Source: Streptomyces sp. NRRL S-1022 (GTDB lineage Bacteria > Actinomycetota > Actinomycetes > Streptomycetales > Streptomycetaceae). Taken from it: DNA of 64,000 bases. Positions 27,847-36,266 of the stretch are shown here, piece after piece; position 1 is the stretch's first letter; every line of letters starts with the position of its first letter. The notes below the pieces were generated by a model. It saw nothing but the letters and a program-made list of their open reading frames with translations. It ran no database searches and was not told where the DNA came from. Both the position numbers and the translations under genes were made by a program. The stretch spans positions 186,001 to 250,000 of the forward strand of contig NZ_JOIU01000019.1 of assembly GCF_000720135.1 (NCBI RefSeq). Direction: 5' to 3'.

Positions 27847-28244
27847 CACTCAAGTACGACGGGTCCTACGGCAGTTGCCGTCAGGAGATCGGAGCCGACT
27901 GTGGCCTTTGACACGGTCGGCTCCGGCGTTCATAACAGTTCGGCAGAGGAATCCCCGGGTATCGCCACGCGACGCGGTCGCGTGGTGCCGCTGTGCGCAC
28001 GAACGCCCCGCGTTTTGGCGGGGCTCGCTCTTTATGACCGTTTTATCTTGCGCTTACAACGGCTTCATCACGGGCTTTCCACTGTTTGGAAGTGCGCTGG
28101 TCCACGTGCTGGAATGCCTGAACTGCCCAATGGTCGAAGACGTACTGAGGACGTACCGCGTACGTACTGGTGGTCGATGGCGAACCGGGCTCTGAGAGAC
28201 TGCGGCACGACGTAGGTGCCGACCGCCGAGAGGTTGTTGGTCGA
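27847..28244. terminator. gap between the two conservons with hairpins
   Basis: 398 bp without a gene. Two hairpins end the first conservon: CCACGCGAC-gcg-GTCGCGTGG at 27965-27985 and GCCCCGC-gttttg-GCGGGGC at 28005-28024, the latter followed by a T-rich stretch. The AT-richer part at 28030-28090 may hold the cvnA2 promoter; several ACGTAC repeats lie at 28140-28165. Confidence 0.65.
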
Positions 28245-31200
28245 GTGAGGCGAAGCAAGAACGGTCCCGAGCCGTCGGCGCGGGGCAACTTCACCCCGCC
28301 GCCGCGCGCTGCGGCGCCCACCCCCGTTTCCGGAACGGAACCGGCGGCCACTCCCGCGCCCAGCGGCGGCCGTTTCTCCCCGCGCAACTGGCGGGTGCCG
28401 ACCCGGCTGAACGCGATCCTGCTCATACCCGTGGCGGTCGGTCTGGTCATGGGCGGCTTCCAGGTGAAGAGCTCCATCGACACCTGGCAGCAGGCCCGCG
28501 ACGCCGAGAACACCGCCCGTCTGGTGCGCGCCGCCCTGACCTACGCCGACGCGCTGGAGAGCGAGCGCGACGTCACCGCGGCTCCGCTGCTGCTGAACAA
28601 GAAGGACGCGGCCAGCAAGCAGACCGTCGCCGACGCCCGCAAGGCCACCGACCAGGCCGCCGACGGCTTCGACGAGGCGGCCAAGGACATGCCGGCCGAG
28701 GCCGGCCTCAAGCGCCGGCTGACGCTGTTCCGCGAGGTCGAGCCCAAGCTGGCCCAGCTGCGGCAGGCGGCGTACACCCCCGCGATGACCGGGGTGAAGA
28801 CCGAAGAGGGCTACGTCGCGCTCGCCCACCCCCTCATGGAGTTCGCCAACGAACTCGGTCTGGGCACCGGCAACATCACCTCCTACGGCCGTACCGTCTA
28901 CGCGATCTCGCTGACCAAGGCGGCGCTGTCCCTGGAGCGGTCGATCGGCACGCACCTGCTGGTCAAGCCCGGCCCGGACGCCCCGAACCTGGCGACCCAG
29001 CGGGTCTCCCTGTCCTCGTACGCCTACCTGGAGCGCATCGCCCGCGAGGAGTACATCGGCGGTGGCACCGAGGCCGACGCGCAGAAGCTGACCGACCTGG
29101 AGAACAAGGTCAAGTCGGACGCCGCGGCCATGGCCCAGAAGTCCCAGGGCGGCAAGGGCGCCGCGTCGGCCGACCCGACGAAGATGGTGGGCGCGCTCGC
29201 CACCATGAAGGACACCAGCACGCTCACCCGTGACGAGCTGGCCGCCGGGGGCGTCACCGCCGACAACTGGTGGGCGGTCAACACCCTCAAGTACAAGGCC
29301 TACCGCCAGATCGAGTCGGACATGGCCGACAAGGCGGTGAACGAGGCCTCGGACATCGCCGACGACGCCAAGACCTCGGCGTTCATCACCGGTGCCGTCG
29401 TCGTGGTGGCCCTGCTGCTCGCCTTCATCCTGGCCGGTGCGGTCGCCCGCCAGATGAGCCGCGCGATGCGCCAGCTGCGCAATGCCGCCTTCGGCATCGC
29501 CGAGCAGCGGCTGCCGATGCTGGTCGACCAGCTCTCCCGTACCGACCCCGGCCGGGTCGACACCCGGGTCGCGCCGATCCCGATCACCACCAAGGACGAG
29601 ATCGGCGAGGTCGCCCGCGCCTTCGACCAGGTCCACCGCGAGGCGGTCCGGCTCGCCTCCGAGCAGGCGCTGCTGCGGGGCAACATCAACGCGATCTTCA
29701 CCAACCTGTCGCGCCGCAACCAGTCGCTGATCGAGGGCCAGCTGACCCTGATCACCGACCTGGAGAACAACGAGGCCGACCCGGACCAGCTGGAGAACCT
29801 CTTCAGGCTGGACCACCTGGCGACCCGTATGCGCCGCAACGGCGAGAACCTCCTGGTCCTCGCCGGCGAGGAGCCCGGCCGCCGCTGGGACCAGCCGGTC
29901 CCGCTGGTCGACGTGCTGCGCGCCGCCTCCTCCGAGGTGGAGCAGTACGAGCGCATCGAGCTGTCCGGCGTCCCGGAGGCCGAGATCCACGGCCGCGCGG
30001 TCACCGACCTCGTGCACCTGCTGGCCGAGCTGCTGGAGAACGCCACCACGTTCTCCTCCCCGCAGACCAAGGTCCGCGTCACCGCGACCCGGCTGCCCGA
30101 CGGCCGCGTCATGATCGAGATCCACGACAAGGGCATCGGCCTGACCGCCGAGGACTTCGCGGACATCAACCACAAGCTGGCCAACCCGCCGACCGTGGAC
30201 GCCGCGATCTCCCAGCGCATGGGCCTGTTCGTGGTCGGCCGGCTGTCCGACCGGCACGGCATCCGGGTCCAGCTGCGCCCCTCGGGCGAGCAGGCCGGTA
30301 CGACCTCCCTGGTCATGCTGCCGGACGCGATCACGCACGGCGGTGGCGGCGAGGCCCCGCTGGACCGCGAGGAGTTCACCGTCTCGCAGATCATCCCGGA
30401 GCAGCAGTTCCAGGGTGAGAGCTTCGGCCAGCAGCAGCCGCCGCCGCTGCGCACCGCCGCCGAGCTGGGCTTCGACGACAGCCGGTACACGGAGGTCCCC
30501 GACGACCCCCGCGACCTGGACCCCGTCGGCCGCTCGCTGATGCGCGAGGGGCGCCGCGCAGCGCTGGAGGCCCAGACCCACGGCCAGGAGCCCGGCGAGC
30601 AGCAGGCGTACGACGAGCAGCAGCGCCAGGCGTACGAGCCGTCGGCGTACCAGGAGCAGCAGCGGCAGCCGTACGAGGAGCAGCCCCAGCAGGCGTACGA
30701 GGCGCCGGCGTACGAGGAGCAGCAGCAGCCGTCGTACGAGCGGCAGCAGTACGAGCAGTCGTACGACGAGCAGTACTACCCGCAGGGCGGGGAGCCCGCG
30801 CAGCACGAGGGCTACTCCCCGAACGGCGGTTACCCGGAGCCCTCGGCCCCGTATGCGGAGCCTGCCCAGGCGCCGTCCTACCAGGACGACTGGCCCCGGC
30901 AGGACGGCTACCAGAACGGCTATCCGGCCCAGTACGCTCCGGAAACGGAATCCCCGCAGGCCGCTGACGCGAGTGAGCGGAACGGCGTAGGCTTCGACCG
31001 TCCGGGAACGGCCTCCCCCGCCGCACACGCGCTGACCGACGCCGGGCTGCCCCGCCGCGGATCCCACGCGAGCGGTTCCCACGGCGCCGGCTCCGCGAAC
31101 GGCACGGCGCGCGGGCAGCAGGAAGCGCCGGCTCCCGCACCGGGCAACGCGCCGGGGGCGAGTGGCGACAGCAACTGGCGCTCGGCCAACGACGAGCGGT

Positions 31201-31463
31201 GGCAGCAGGCCTCGCAGCTCCGCAAGCCCAAGGCAGGCGGGGTCACCGCCTCCGGTCTGCCCCGGCGGGTGCCCAAGGCCAATCTGGTCGAGGGTTCCGC
31301 CGAAACCACCCCCCAGGGAGGCCCGCAGGTCTCCCGCGCCCCGGAGGACGTCCGGGGCAGGCTGAGCAACCTGCGCCGGGGCGTCCAGCGCGGACGCAGC
31401 GCAGGCAGTGAAACGAACGGCCAGGGCTTCGGTCCTGACAGCACCTACAACCAGGAGCGTTAG
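28245..31463 (+). CDS. cvnA2: conservon sensor-like ATPase CvnA (second copy)
   Basis: 1072 residues from GTG 28245 (MRRSKNGPEPSARGNF). The layout follows cvnA1: a membrane helix (AILLIPVAVGLVMGG, ~62-80), an extracytoplasmic domain, a second helix (FITGAVVVVALLLAFILAGA, ~380-405), then the GHKL ATPase with LLAELLENATTF and IEIHDKGIGL. ATPase regions of the two CvnA proteins are closely similar; N- and C-terminal parts are not. The C-terminal tail is Gln/Glu/Tyr-rich (YEEQ, AYE repeats near residues 780-850) rather than TGQFARP. It heads cvnB2-C2-D2. Confidence 0.94.
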   Translation: MRRSKNGPEPSARGNFTPPPRAAAPTPVSGTEPAATPAPSGGRFSPRNWRVPTRLNAILLIPVAVGLVMGGFQVKSSIDTWQQARDAENTARLVRAALTYADALESERDVTAAPLLLNKKDAASKQTVADARKATDQAADGFDEAAKDMPAEAGLKRRLTLFREVEPKLAQLRQAAYTPAMTGVKTEEGYVALAHPLMEFANELGLGTGNITSYGRTVYAISLTKAALSLERSIGTHLLVKPGPDAPNLATQRVSLSSYAYLERIAREEYIGGGTEADAQKLTDLENKVKSDAAAMAQKSQGGKGAASADPTKMVGALATMKDTSTLTRDELAAGGVTADNWWAVNTLKYKAYRQIESDMADKAVNEASDIADDAKTSAFITGAVVVVALLLAFILAGAVARQMSRAMRQLRNAAFGIAEQRLPMLVDQLSRTDPGRVDTRVAPIPITTKDEIGEVARAFDQVHREAVRLASEQALLRGNINAIFTNLSRRNQSLIEGQLTLITDLENNEADPDQLENLFRLDHLATRMRRNGENLLVLAGEEPGRRWDQPVPLVDVLRAASSEVEQYERIELSGVPEAEIHGRAVTDLVHLLAELLENATTFSSPQTKVRVTATRLPDGRVMIEIHDKGIGLTAEDFADINHKLANPPTVDAAISQRMGLFVVGRLSDRHGIRVQLRPSGEQAGTTSLVMLPDAITHGGGGEAPLDREEFTVSQIIPEQQFQGESFGQQQPPPLRTAAELGFDDSRYTEVPDDPRDLDPVGRSLMREGRRAALEAQTHGQEPGEQQAYDEQQRQAYEPSAYQEQQRQPYEEQPQQAYEAPAYEEQQQPSYERQQYEQSYDEQYYPQGGEPAQHEGYSPNGGYPEPSAPYAEPAQAPSYQDDWPRQDGYQNGYPAQYAPETESPQAADASERNGVGFDRPGTASPAAHALTDAGLPRRGSHASGSHGAGSANGTARGQQEAPAPAPGNAPGASGDSNWRSANDERWQQASQLRKPKAGGVTASGLPRRVPKANLVEGSAETTPQGGPQVSRAPEDVRGRLSNLRRGVQRGRSAGSETNGQGFGPDSTYNQER

Positions 31464-31464
31464 T

Positions 31465-31887
31465 GTGAGCCCGATGAGCCAGGCGGCACAGAACCTGAAC
31501 TGGTTGATCACCAACTTCGTGGACAACACCCCGGGGGTGTCCCACACGGTGGTGGTCTCCGCCGACGGACTCCTTCTGGCGATGTCCGAAGGCTTTCCCC
31601 GCGACCGCGCCGACCAGCTCGCGGCCGTCGCCTCCGGTCTGACGTCTCTGACGGCAGGCGCCTCCCGGATCTTCGAGGGGGGCAGCGTGAATCAGACGGT
31701 TGTGGAGATGGAGCGCGGATTCCTCTTCATCATGTCCATCTCCGACGGTTCCTCGCTGGCCGTGCTGGCCCATCCGGAGGCGGACATCGGTCTCATCGGG
31801 TACGAGATGGCACTTCTGGTGGACCGCGCGGGCACGGTCCTCACCCCGGATCTCCGTGCGGAGCTCCAGGGAAGCCTTCTCAACTAA
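31465..31887 (+). CDS. cvnB2: roadblock/LC7 protein CvnB (second copy)
   Basis: Nearly identical to the first CvnB; visible differences are conservative (GGSVNQ for GGTVAQ, FIMSI for FLMSI). The GTG start at 31465 lies 7 bp after AGGAG, equivalent to the TTG used in cvnB1; ATG 31474 is the alternative. It is expected to partner CvnD2. The high identity marks a recent duplication or gene conversion between the conservons. Confidence 0.93.
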   Translation: MSPMSQAAQNLNWLITNFVDNTPGVSHTVVVSADGLLLAMSEGFPRDRADQLAAVASGLTSLTAGASRIFEGGSVNQTVVEMERGFLFIMSISDGSSLAVLAHPEADIGLIGYEMALLVDRAGTVLTPDLRAELQGSLLN

Positions 31888-31981
31888 TTATCGGACGGTG
31901 CGTATTCGCGTCCCGGGGCCGTAAGGTTTCGGGACGCGGCTCCACACGGATGGGTGCCCGGCGCAGTCGGAGGAGGAGAAA

Positions 31982-32557
31982 GTGGCAACACCCCCAGGCG
32001 GTTCGTCTTCGGGCAACTGGTCTTACGGCCCTGCCCAGGGCCAAGGCCAGGGCGACGGTTCGGCGAACCGGTACAACTTCCCCTCCGCACCCAGCCACCG
32101 GCAGCCGTACGCCCCGCAGGGACCCGGCCCGTCGCCGTACGACCAGCCCCCGGCCCCGCGGATCCAGCCGGTCCAGCCGCAGCGCCGCCCCGAGCCGGCT
32201 CCGGCCGCGGCGGCCAACAACCCCCTGGTGCGGCCGTACGCCATGACCGGCGGCCGGACCCGCCCGCGCTACCAGCTCGCCATCGAGGCGCTGGTGCACA
32301 CCACCGCCGCTCCGCACCAGATGCAGGGCCAGCTGCCCGAGCATCAGCGGATCTGCAACCTGTGCCGGGAGATCAAGTCGGTGGCCGAGGTCTCGGCCCT
32401 GCTGACCATCCCCCTCGGCGTGGCCAGGATTCTCGTCGCCGACTTGGCGGAGGCGGGCCTGGTCGCCATCCATCAGCCCGGCGGCGACGAGAACGCCGGC
32501 GGCCAGCCAGACGTGACACTGCTCGAAAGGGTGCTCAGTGGACTTCGCAAGCTCTAG
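31982..32557 (+). CDS. cvnC2: DUF742 protein CvnC (second copy)
   Basis: 191 residues from GTG 31982 with GGAGGAGGAG just upstream. It has a 75-residue Gly/Pro/Gln-rich N-terminal extension absent from the first copy, followed by the same DUF742 domain (PLVRPYAMTGGRTRPRYQL, HQRICNLCREIK, LLERVLSGLRKL). It overlaps cvnD2 by 20 bp, as in conservon 1. Confidence 0.93.
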   Translation: MATPPGGSSSGNWSYGPAQGQGQGDGSANRYNFPSAPSHRQPYAPQGPGPSPYDQPPAPRIQPVQPQRRPEPAPAAAANNPLVRPYAMTGGRTRPRYQLAIEALVHTTAAPHQMQGQLPEHQRICNLCREIKSVAEVSALLTIPLGVARILVADLAEAGLVAIHQPGGDENAGGQPDVTLLERVLSGLRKL

Positions 32558-32807
32558 CGGCGGTCCTTCCCGCTCCACCACCTCCGCGAAGATCGTGGTG
32601 GCGGGCGGCTTCGGCGTGGGCAAGACCACGTTCGTCGGCGCCGTCTCGGAGATCAACCCGCTGCGCACAGAGGCGGAGGAAGTGCGCGAGGCGCTCCAGA
32701 TCGGCCCGGACACCCCGATCATCACGACCGACGCCCGCCACCGCGCGGACGCCAAGAGCGCACTGATCACGCTCGTGGAGCACGCCCTGATGGCCCGACT
32801 GCGCTAG
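32538..32807 (+). CDS. cvnD2: conservon GTPase CvnD, internally deleted (second copy)
   Basis: 89 residues from GTG 32538. The N-terminal P-loop VAGGFGVGKTTF and SEINPLRTEA are intact, then the sequence continues directly with EEVREALQIGPDTPIITTDA. About 104 residues expected in this family are missing, including the DxxG and G4 regions. The left breakpoint is the same codon as in cvnD1; the right breakpoint lies 36 bp further on. The reading frame is kept. Function as a GTPase is doubtful if the sequence is correct. Confidence 0.85.
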   Translation: MDFASSSGGPSRSTTSAKIVVAGGFGVGKTTFVGAVSEINPLRTEAEEVREALQIGPDTPIITTDARHRADAKSALITLVEHALMARLR

Positions 32808-32820
32808 CCGTTCCCGTGTG

Positions 32821-32851
32821 AAGGGGCCCTTTCCCACGGAGAGGGCCCCTT
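32821..32851 (+). terminator. terminator after conservon 2
   Basis: AAGGGGCCCT (32821-32830) and AGGGCCCCTT (32842-32851), a perfect 10-bp stem starting 13 bp past the cvnD2 stop. It separates the conservon from the NACHT gene. Confidence 0.85.
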
Positions 32852-32898
32852 CGTCGTACCCCGGTGCCACACTGGACGACGCACGGGAGGGGGTGGCG

Positions 32899-35800
32899 AT
32901 GGTCGCCGAAGCGGCTGCGTTACGGCTGGGGTCGACCGTGGCGAAGGCCGCGGCCCAGATGTGGCTCGGGGGCAGGCGGCGGGAGCAGGAACGCCGCATG
33001 GACATGGCCGAGCTGATCCGGCTGCGGGTGTCGGGGCTCCGCTTCCAGCGGGGCGTGCAGCGGCAGTTCGAGGAGATGGCGGACGCGGTGTACGACCGGC
33101 TGGCGCCGTTCCTGGAGCGGGAGTTCCCCGGCCTGGAGGAGAGCGGCCGGCAGGCCGTGGTCGACGCGGTGTGCGACACGTTCGCGGCGGCGGACCTGTC
33201 GGACGAGGCGGTGCTGGCCGCGGACGTGAGTCCGGCGCAGATCGTGCGGCGGGTGACGGAAGCCGTGGCGCCGCCCGCGGGGCTCGGCGAGGCGGAGAGC
33301 CGGCTGTTCGAGGTGCTGTTCGCGGAGTGCGTCGAGTACTACGTGCGCATCGTGCAGGGACTGCCGGTCTTCGAGGAACGCGCGCTGACCGAACTGCTGG
33401 GCCGTACGACGTCCCTGGGCGCGGAGATCGCGCGGGTGCTGGAGCGGCTGCCCGACCGGTCCCTGTTCGCCCCCGAGGGGACGGACCGGGACGGCGACTT
33501 CCGGCGCCGCTACCTGGAGCTGCTCAGCACGACCCTGGACGAGGTGGAGCTGTTCCGGCGCACGTCGGACCGGGCGGGCGCGCAGGTACGGCTGTCGGTG
33601 GCGTACGTCAGCCTGCGCGCCACGGGTGACGACGGCAGCCGGCGCGGCCCGGCCCGCTCCCTGCCGGTGCTGCGGCCCGACATGAGCGACTGGGAGGAGC
33701 CCGGCGGTGAGAGCGCCGGCATGCGGGCGGAGGCGGCCCTGGGCGGAGCCACCCGCGTGCTGCTGCGCGGCGAGGCGGGTTCGGGCAAGACGACGCTGCT
33801 GCGCTGGCTGGCGGTGACGGCGGCGCGCGGCGCGTTCACCGGCGAGCTGGCCGACTGGAACGGCCTGACACCGGTGTTGGTGAAGCTGCGCGAGTACAGC
33901 GGCCGGGAGCTGCCGAGGCCCGAGGCGATGCTGGACTCGGTGGCCGGCCAGATCACCGGGGTGATGCCGAAGGCCTGGGTCGAACGCAGGCTCGCCGACG
34001 GCAACGCCCTGCTGCTGATCGACGGCGTCGATGAACTGCTGGACGGCGAGCGGCGGGGCGTGCGGGAGTGGCTGCGCCGGCTGCTGGCGGCGTACGGCGA
34101 TGTCCGCGTCGTCGTCACCTCGCGTCCGGCGGCGGCGCGTGCCGACTGGTTGCGGCGCGAGGGGTTCACCGCGCTCCACCTGGACCGCATGGCGCCGCCG
34201 GACCTGGCGGCTTTCGTACGGCAGTGGCACCGGGCGGTACGGGAGCTGGACGACGACCTCCCGTGCGCGGTGGAGGAACTCCCGCGCTACGAGCAGTCGT
34301 TGCTGACCAGCCTGAAGGACCGCCCGCACCTCCAGTCCCTCGCGGGTACGCCGTTGCTCGCGGCCATGCTGTGCGCGATGCACCTGAACCGGGGCAGCCG
34401 GCTCCCGCGGGACCGGATGGAGCTGTACCGCAACGCCCTGCACGCGCTGGTCCACGAACGGGACGCGGACCGGAACGTGCCGAGCGCGATGGACGGCCGG
34501 CTGAGCCTCAACGACAAGCTGGTGCTGCTCCGGGACCTGGCGTGGCGGCTGTCCGACAACAACCGCAGCGAGATCGGGCTGGAGCAGGCGGCCGTGCACG
34601 TCGGCAGGCGGCTCGCGGGCATGCGGCACCTGGACGAACAGGACGGCGGCACGGTCCTGGAACAGCTGCGGGACCGCTCGGGGATCCTGCGCTCCCCCGC
34701 CGAGGGCCGCCTGGACTTCGTCCACCGCACCTTCCAGGAGTACCTGGCCGCCGAGGAGGCGACGGAGGAGGACCGCATCGGCAACCTGGTCGAGCGGGCC
34801 CACCTGGACCTGTGGCGCGAGACCATCGTCATGGCGGCGGGCCACGCGAACCGCCCCCAGCGGGAGGAACTGCTGGGCGGCATCCTGGACCGGGCCCGGG
34901 AGGAGCCCCGGTACGGCAGGAAGCTGCGGCTGCTGGCGGCGGCCTGCCAGGAGACGGTGCCGGAGGCCTCCGAGGGGCTGGCCGGGCGCCTGGAGGAGGC
35001 GGTGTCCGCGCTGCTGCCGCCGCGCCGGCAGACGGACCCGCCGGCGCTGGCGGCGGTCGGCACGGGTCTGCTGCGCAGGCTGCCGCGGTCACTGGCCGAG
35101 CTGTCGTCGAAGGCGGCGGTACAGACGGTACGGACGGTGGCGCTGATCGGCGGGGAGCAGGCCCTGGGTCTGCTGGAGGGCTACGCGCAGGACGGTCGTC
35201 GGGACGTGGTGTCCGCGCTCATCGACGCGTGGGCGTATTTCGACGCGGACGCTTACGCCGATCGGGTGATGAGCGGGCTTCCGCTGGAGCAGCATTCGGT
35301 GGTGCTCACGCACTCGGCCCAGCTGCAGGCGGCGGTACGGTTCAGATCGCTGACCTCGCTGTGGATCAAGTTCCCCCTCCAGGACCTGTCCGCTCTCAGT
35401 GCATTCCCCCCGCTCCGCGAAGTCGCGTGCAGCGTCCGCGACACAGCTGACCTGTCTGCGCTGAAGGAGCATCCTGAGCTGGAGTTCTTCCAGCTGGTCG
35501 GTGAAGCGTCGATCCGGCATCCGGAAGCTCTGGCCGCCCTGCCCGCCCTGCAACTGCTGCAGCTACCTCTGTCGGACCCCGATGCCGTTGACGGTTTCCC
35601 GGTCCTGCCGCAGCTGTCCTCGCTGGCCCTCACCCACGTCACAGCGGGAACCGGGCTGGGCTTCCTGAGCCGGTTCAGCGGCGTCGAGTACTTGCACCTC
35701 TTCGGTGTAGTCCGCAGCGACCTGCCCGAACTCGCCCCTCTGGCCAGGTTGCGTGGCCTGCTGCTCCACGACTTCGAGACTCGGGACCTGCCCCGCCGCC

Positions 35801-35979
35801 TGGTTTCGGCCTGCCCAGAACTCAGCCTCCTCAGACTGACCCGCTGCCTCCTGCGGGACGGCCTCGACGGCATGCGCACGCTGACCCGCCTGAGGAGGCT
35901 GGAGCTACGTGAGTGCGAGACCCCTGAAGGCCCCGTCGCCGCCCCCGACCTCGCAGGCGTCACCGTGACTTCGACCTGA
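32899..35979 (+). CDS. NACHT-domain ATPase with C-terminal leucine-rich repeats
   Basis: 1026 residues from ATG 32899 with GGGAGGGG upstream; translation before this runs through the terminator. An all-helical N-terminal region (~1-240) contains no recognised effector. The STAND/NACHT core has P-loop LLRGEAGSGKTTLLRWLA (~291), Walker B LLLIDGVDELLDG (~372), VVVTSRPAA and the helical DFVHRTFQEYLAAEE motif. Residues ~800-1026 show irregular LRR-like segments (LPALQLLQLPL, LRRLELRECE). Proteins of this build act as NLR-like immune sensors in bacteria; antiviral function here is inference. It stands alone, converging on accE. Confidence 0.88.
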   Translation: MVAEAAALRLGSTVAKAAAQMWLGGRRREQERRMDMAELIRLRVSGLRFQRGVQRQFEEMADAVYDRLAPFLEREFPGLEESGRQAVVDAVCDTFAAADLSDEAVLAADVSPAQIVRRVTEAVAPPAGLGEAESRLFEVLFAECVEYYVRIVQGLPVFEERALTELLGRTTSLGAEIARVLERLPDRSLFAPEGTDRDGDFRRRYLELLSTTLDEVELFRRTSDRAGAQVRLSVAYVSLRATGDDGSRRGPARSLPVLRPDMSDWEEPGGESAGMRAEAALGGATRVLLRGEAGSGKTTLLRWLAVTAARGAFTGELADWNGLTPVLVKLREYSGRELPRPEAMLDSVAGQITGVMPKAWVERRLADGNALLLIDGVDELLDGERRGVREWLRRLLAAYGDVRVVVTSRPAAARADWLRREGFTALHLDRMAPPDLAAFVRQWHRAVRELDDDLPCAVEELPRYEQSLLTSLKDRPHLQSLAGTPLLAAMLCAMHLNRGSRLPRDRMELYRNALHALVHERDADRNVPSAMDGRLSLNDKLVLLRDLAWRLSDNNRSEIGLEQAAVHVGRRLAGMRHLDEQDGGTVLEQLRDRSGILRSPAEGRLDFVHRTFQEYLAAEEATEEDRIGNLVERAHLDLWRETIVMAAGHANRPQREELLGGILDRAREEPRYGRKLRLLAAACQETVPEASEGLAGRLEEAVSALLPPRRQTDPPALAAVGTGLLRRLPRSLAELSSKAAVQTVRTVALIGGEQALGLLEGYAQDGRRDVVSALIDAWAYFDADAYADRVMSGLPLEQHSVVLTHSAQLQAAVRFRSLTSLWIKFPLQDLSALSAFPPLREVACSVRDTADLSALKEHPELEFFQLVGEASIRHPEALAALPALQLLQLPLSDPDAVDGFPVLPQLSSLALTHVTAGTGLGFLSRFSGVEYLHLFGVVRSDLPELAPLARLRGLLLHDFETRDLPRRLVSACPELSLLRLTRCLLRDGLDGMRTLTRLRRLELRECETPEGPVAAPDLAGVTVTST

Positions 35980-35989
35980 GCACACCGCA

Positions 35990-36019
35990 GCCCCGCCCTC
36001 CCGAACGGAGTGGCGGGGC
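35990..36019. terminator. terminator between the NACHT gene and accE
   Basis: GCCCCGCC / GGCGGGGC with inner pairing CTCC/GGAG around CGAAC. It lies between converging genes. Confidence 0.8.
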
Positions 36020-36039
36020 CGTAGGTCAAGCGCTGGACC

Positions 36040-36231
36040 TCAGTGCCAGCTGTGCGGGGCCCGGAAGCCGGGCTCGCGCTCCAGGCGGCGCCAGCCTGCC
36101 TTCGCGCGGATCCGGTGGGTCGCCGAAGGCTCGGGGCGGGCGGCGGCGCGGGCCATGAGGATGGCCGTGATGGCGGCGACTTCCTCGGGCTCGGCGTGGC
36201 CCTTCTCGACGCGGATGTCAGGAGTGCTCAT
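36040..36231 (-). CDS. accE: acyl-CoA carboxylase epsilon subunit
   Basis: 63 residues: MSTPDIRVEKGHAEPEEVAA at the start, then AITAILMARAAA and GWRRLEREPGFRAPHSWH. This is the small epsilon subunit found in actinobacterial acyl-CoA carboxylases, which stimulates the α/β complex. The C-terminal W-R-x-L-E-R...P-x-S-W pattern is typical. It lies 35 bp downstream of accB in the same operon. Confidence 0.93.
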   Translation of the reverse strand: MSTPDIRVEKGHAEPEEVAAITAILMARAAARPEPSATHRIRAKAGWRRLEREPGFRAPHSWH

Positions 36232-36266
36232 GGGTGTCAGTCTCCGTGAGAGAGGTGTCCGCTGGG

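Noticed and set aside
27875..28195. Small frames in the gap between conservons
   Set aside because: They span terminator hairpins, lack an RBS, and have codon usage unlike the neighbouring genes.
28245..31463. cvnA2 as a mobile duplication with insertion-sequence ends
   Set aside because: No terminal inverted repeats or transposase are seen; tandem gene duplication fits better.
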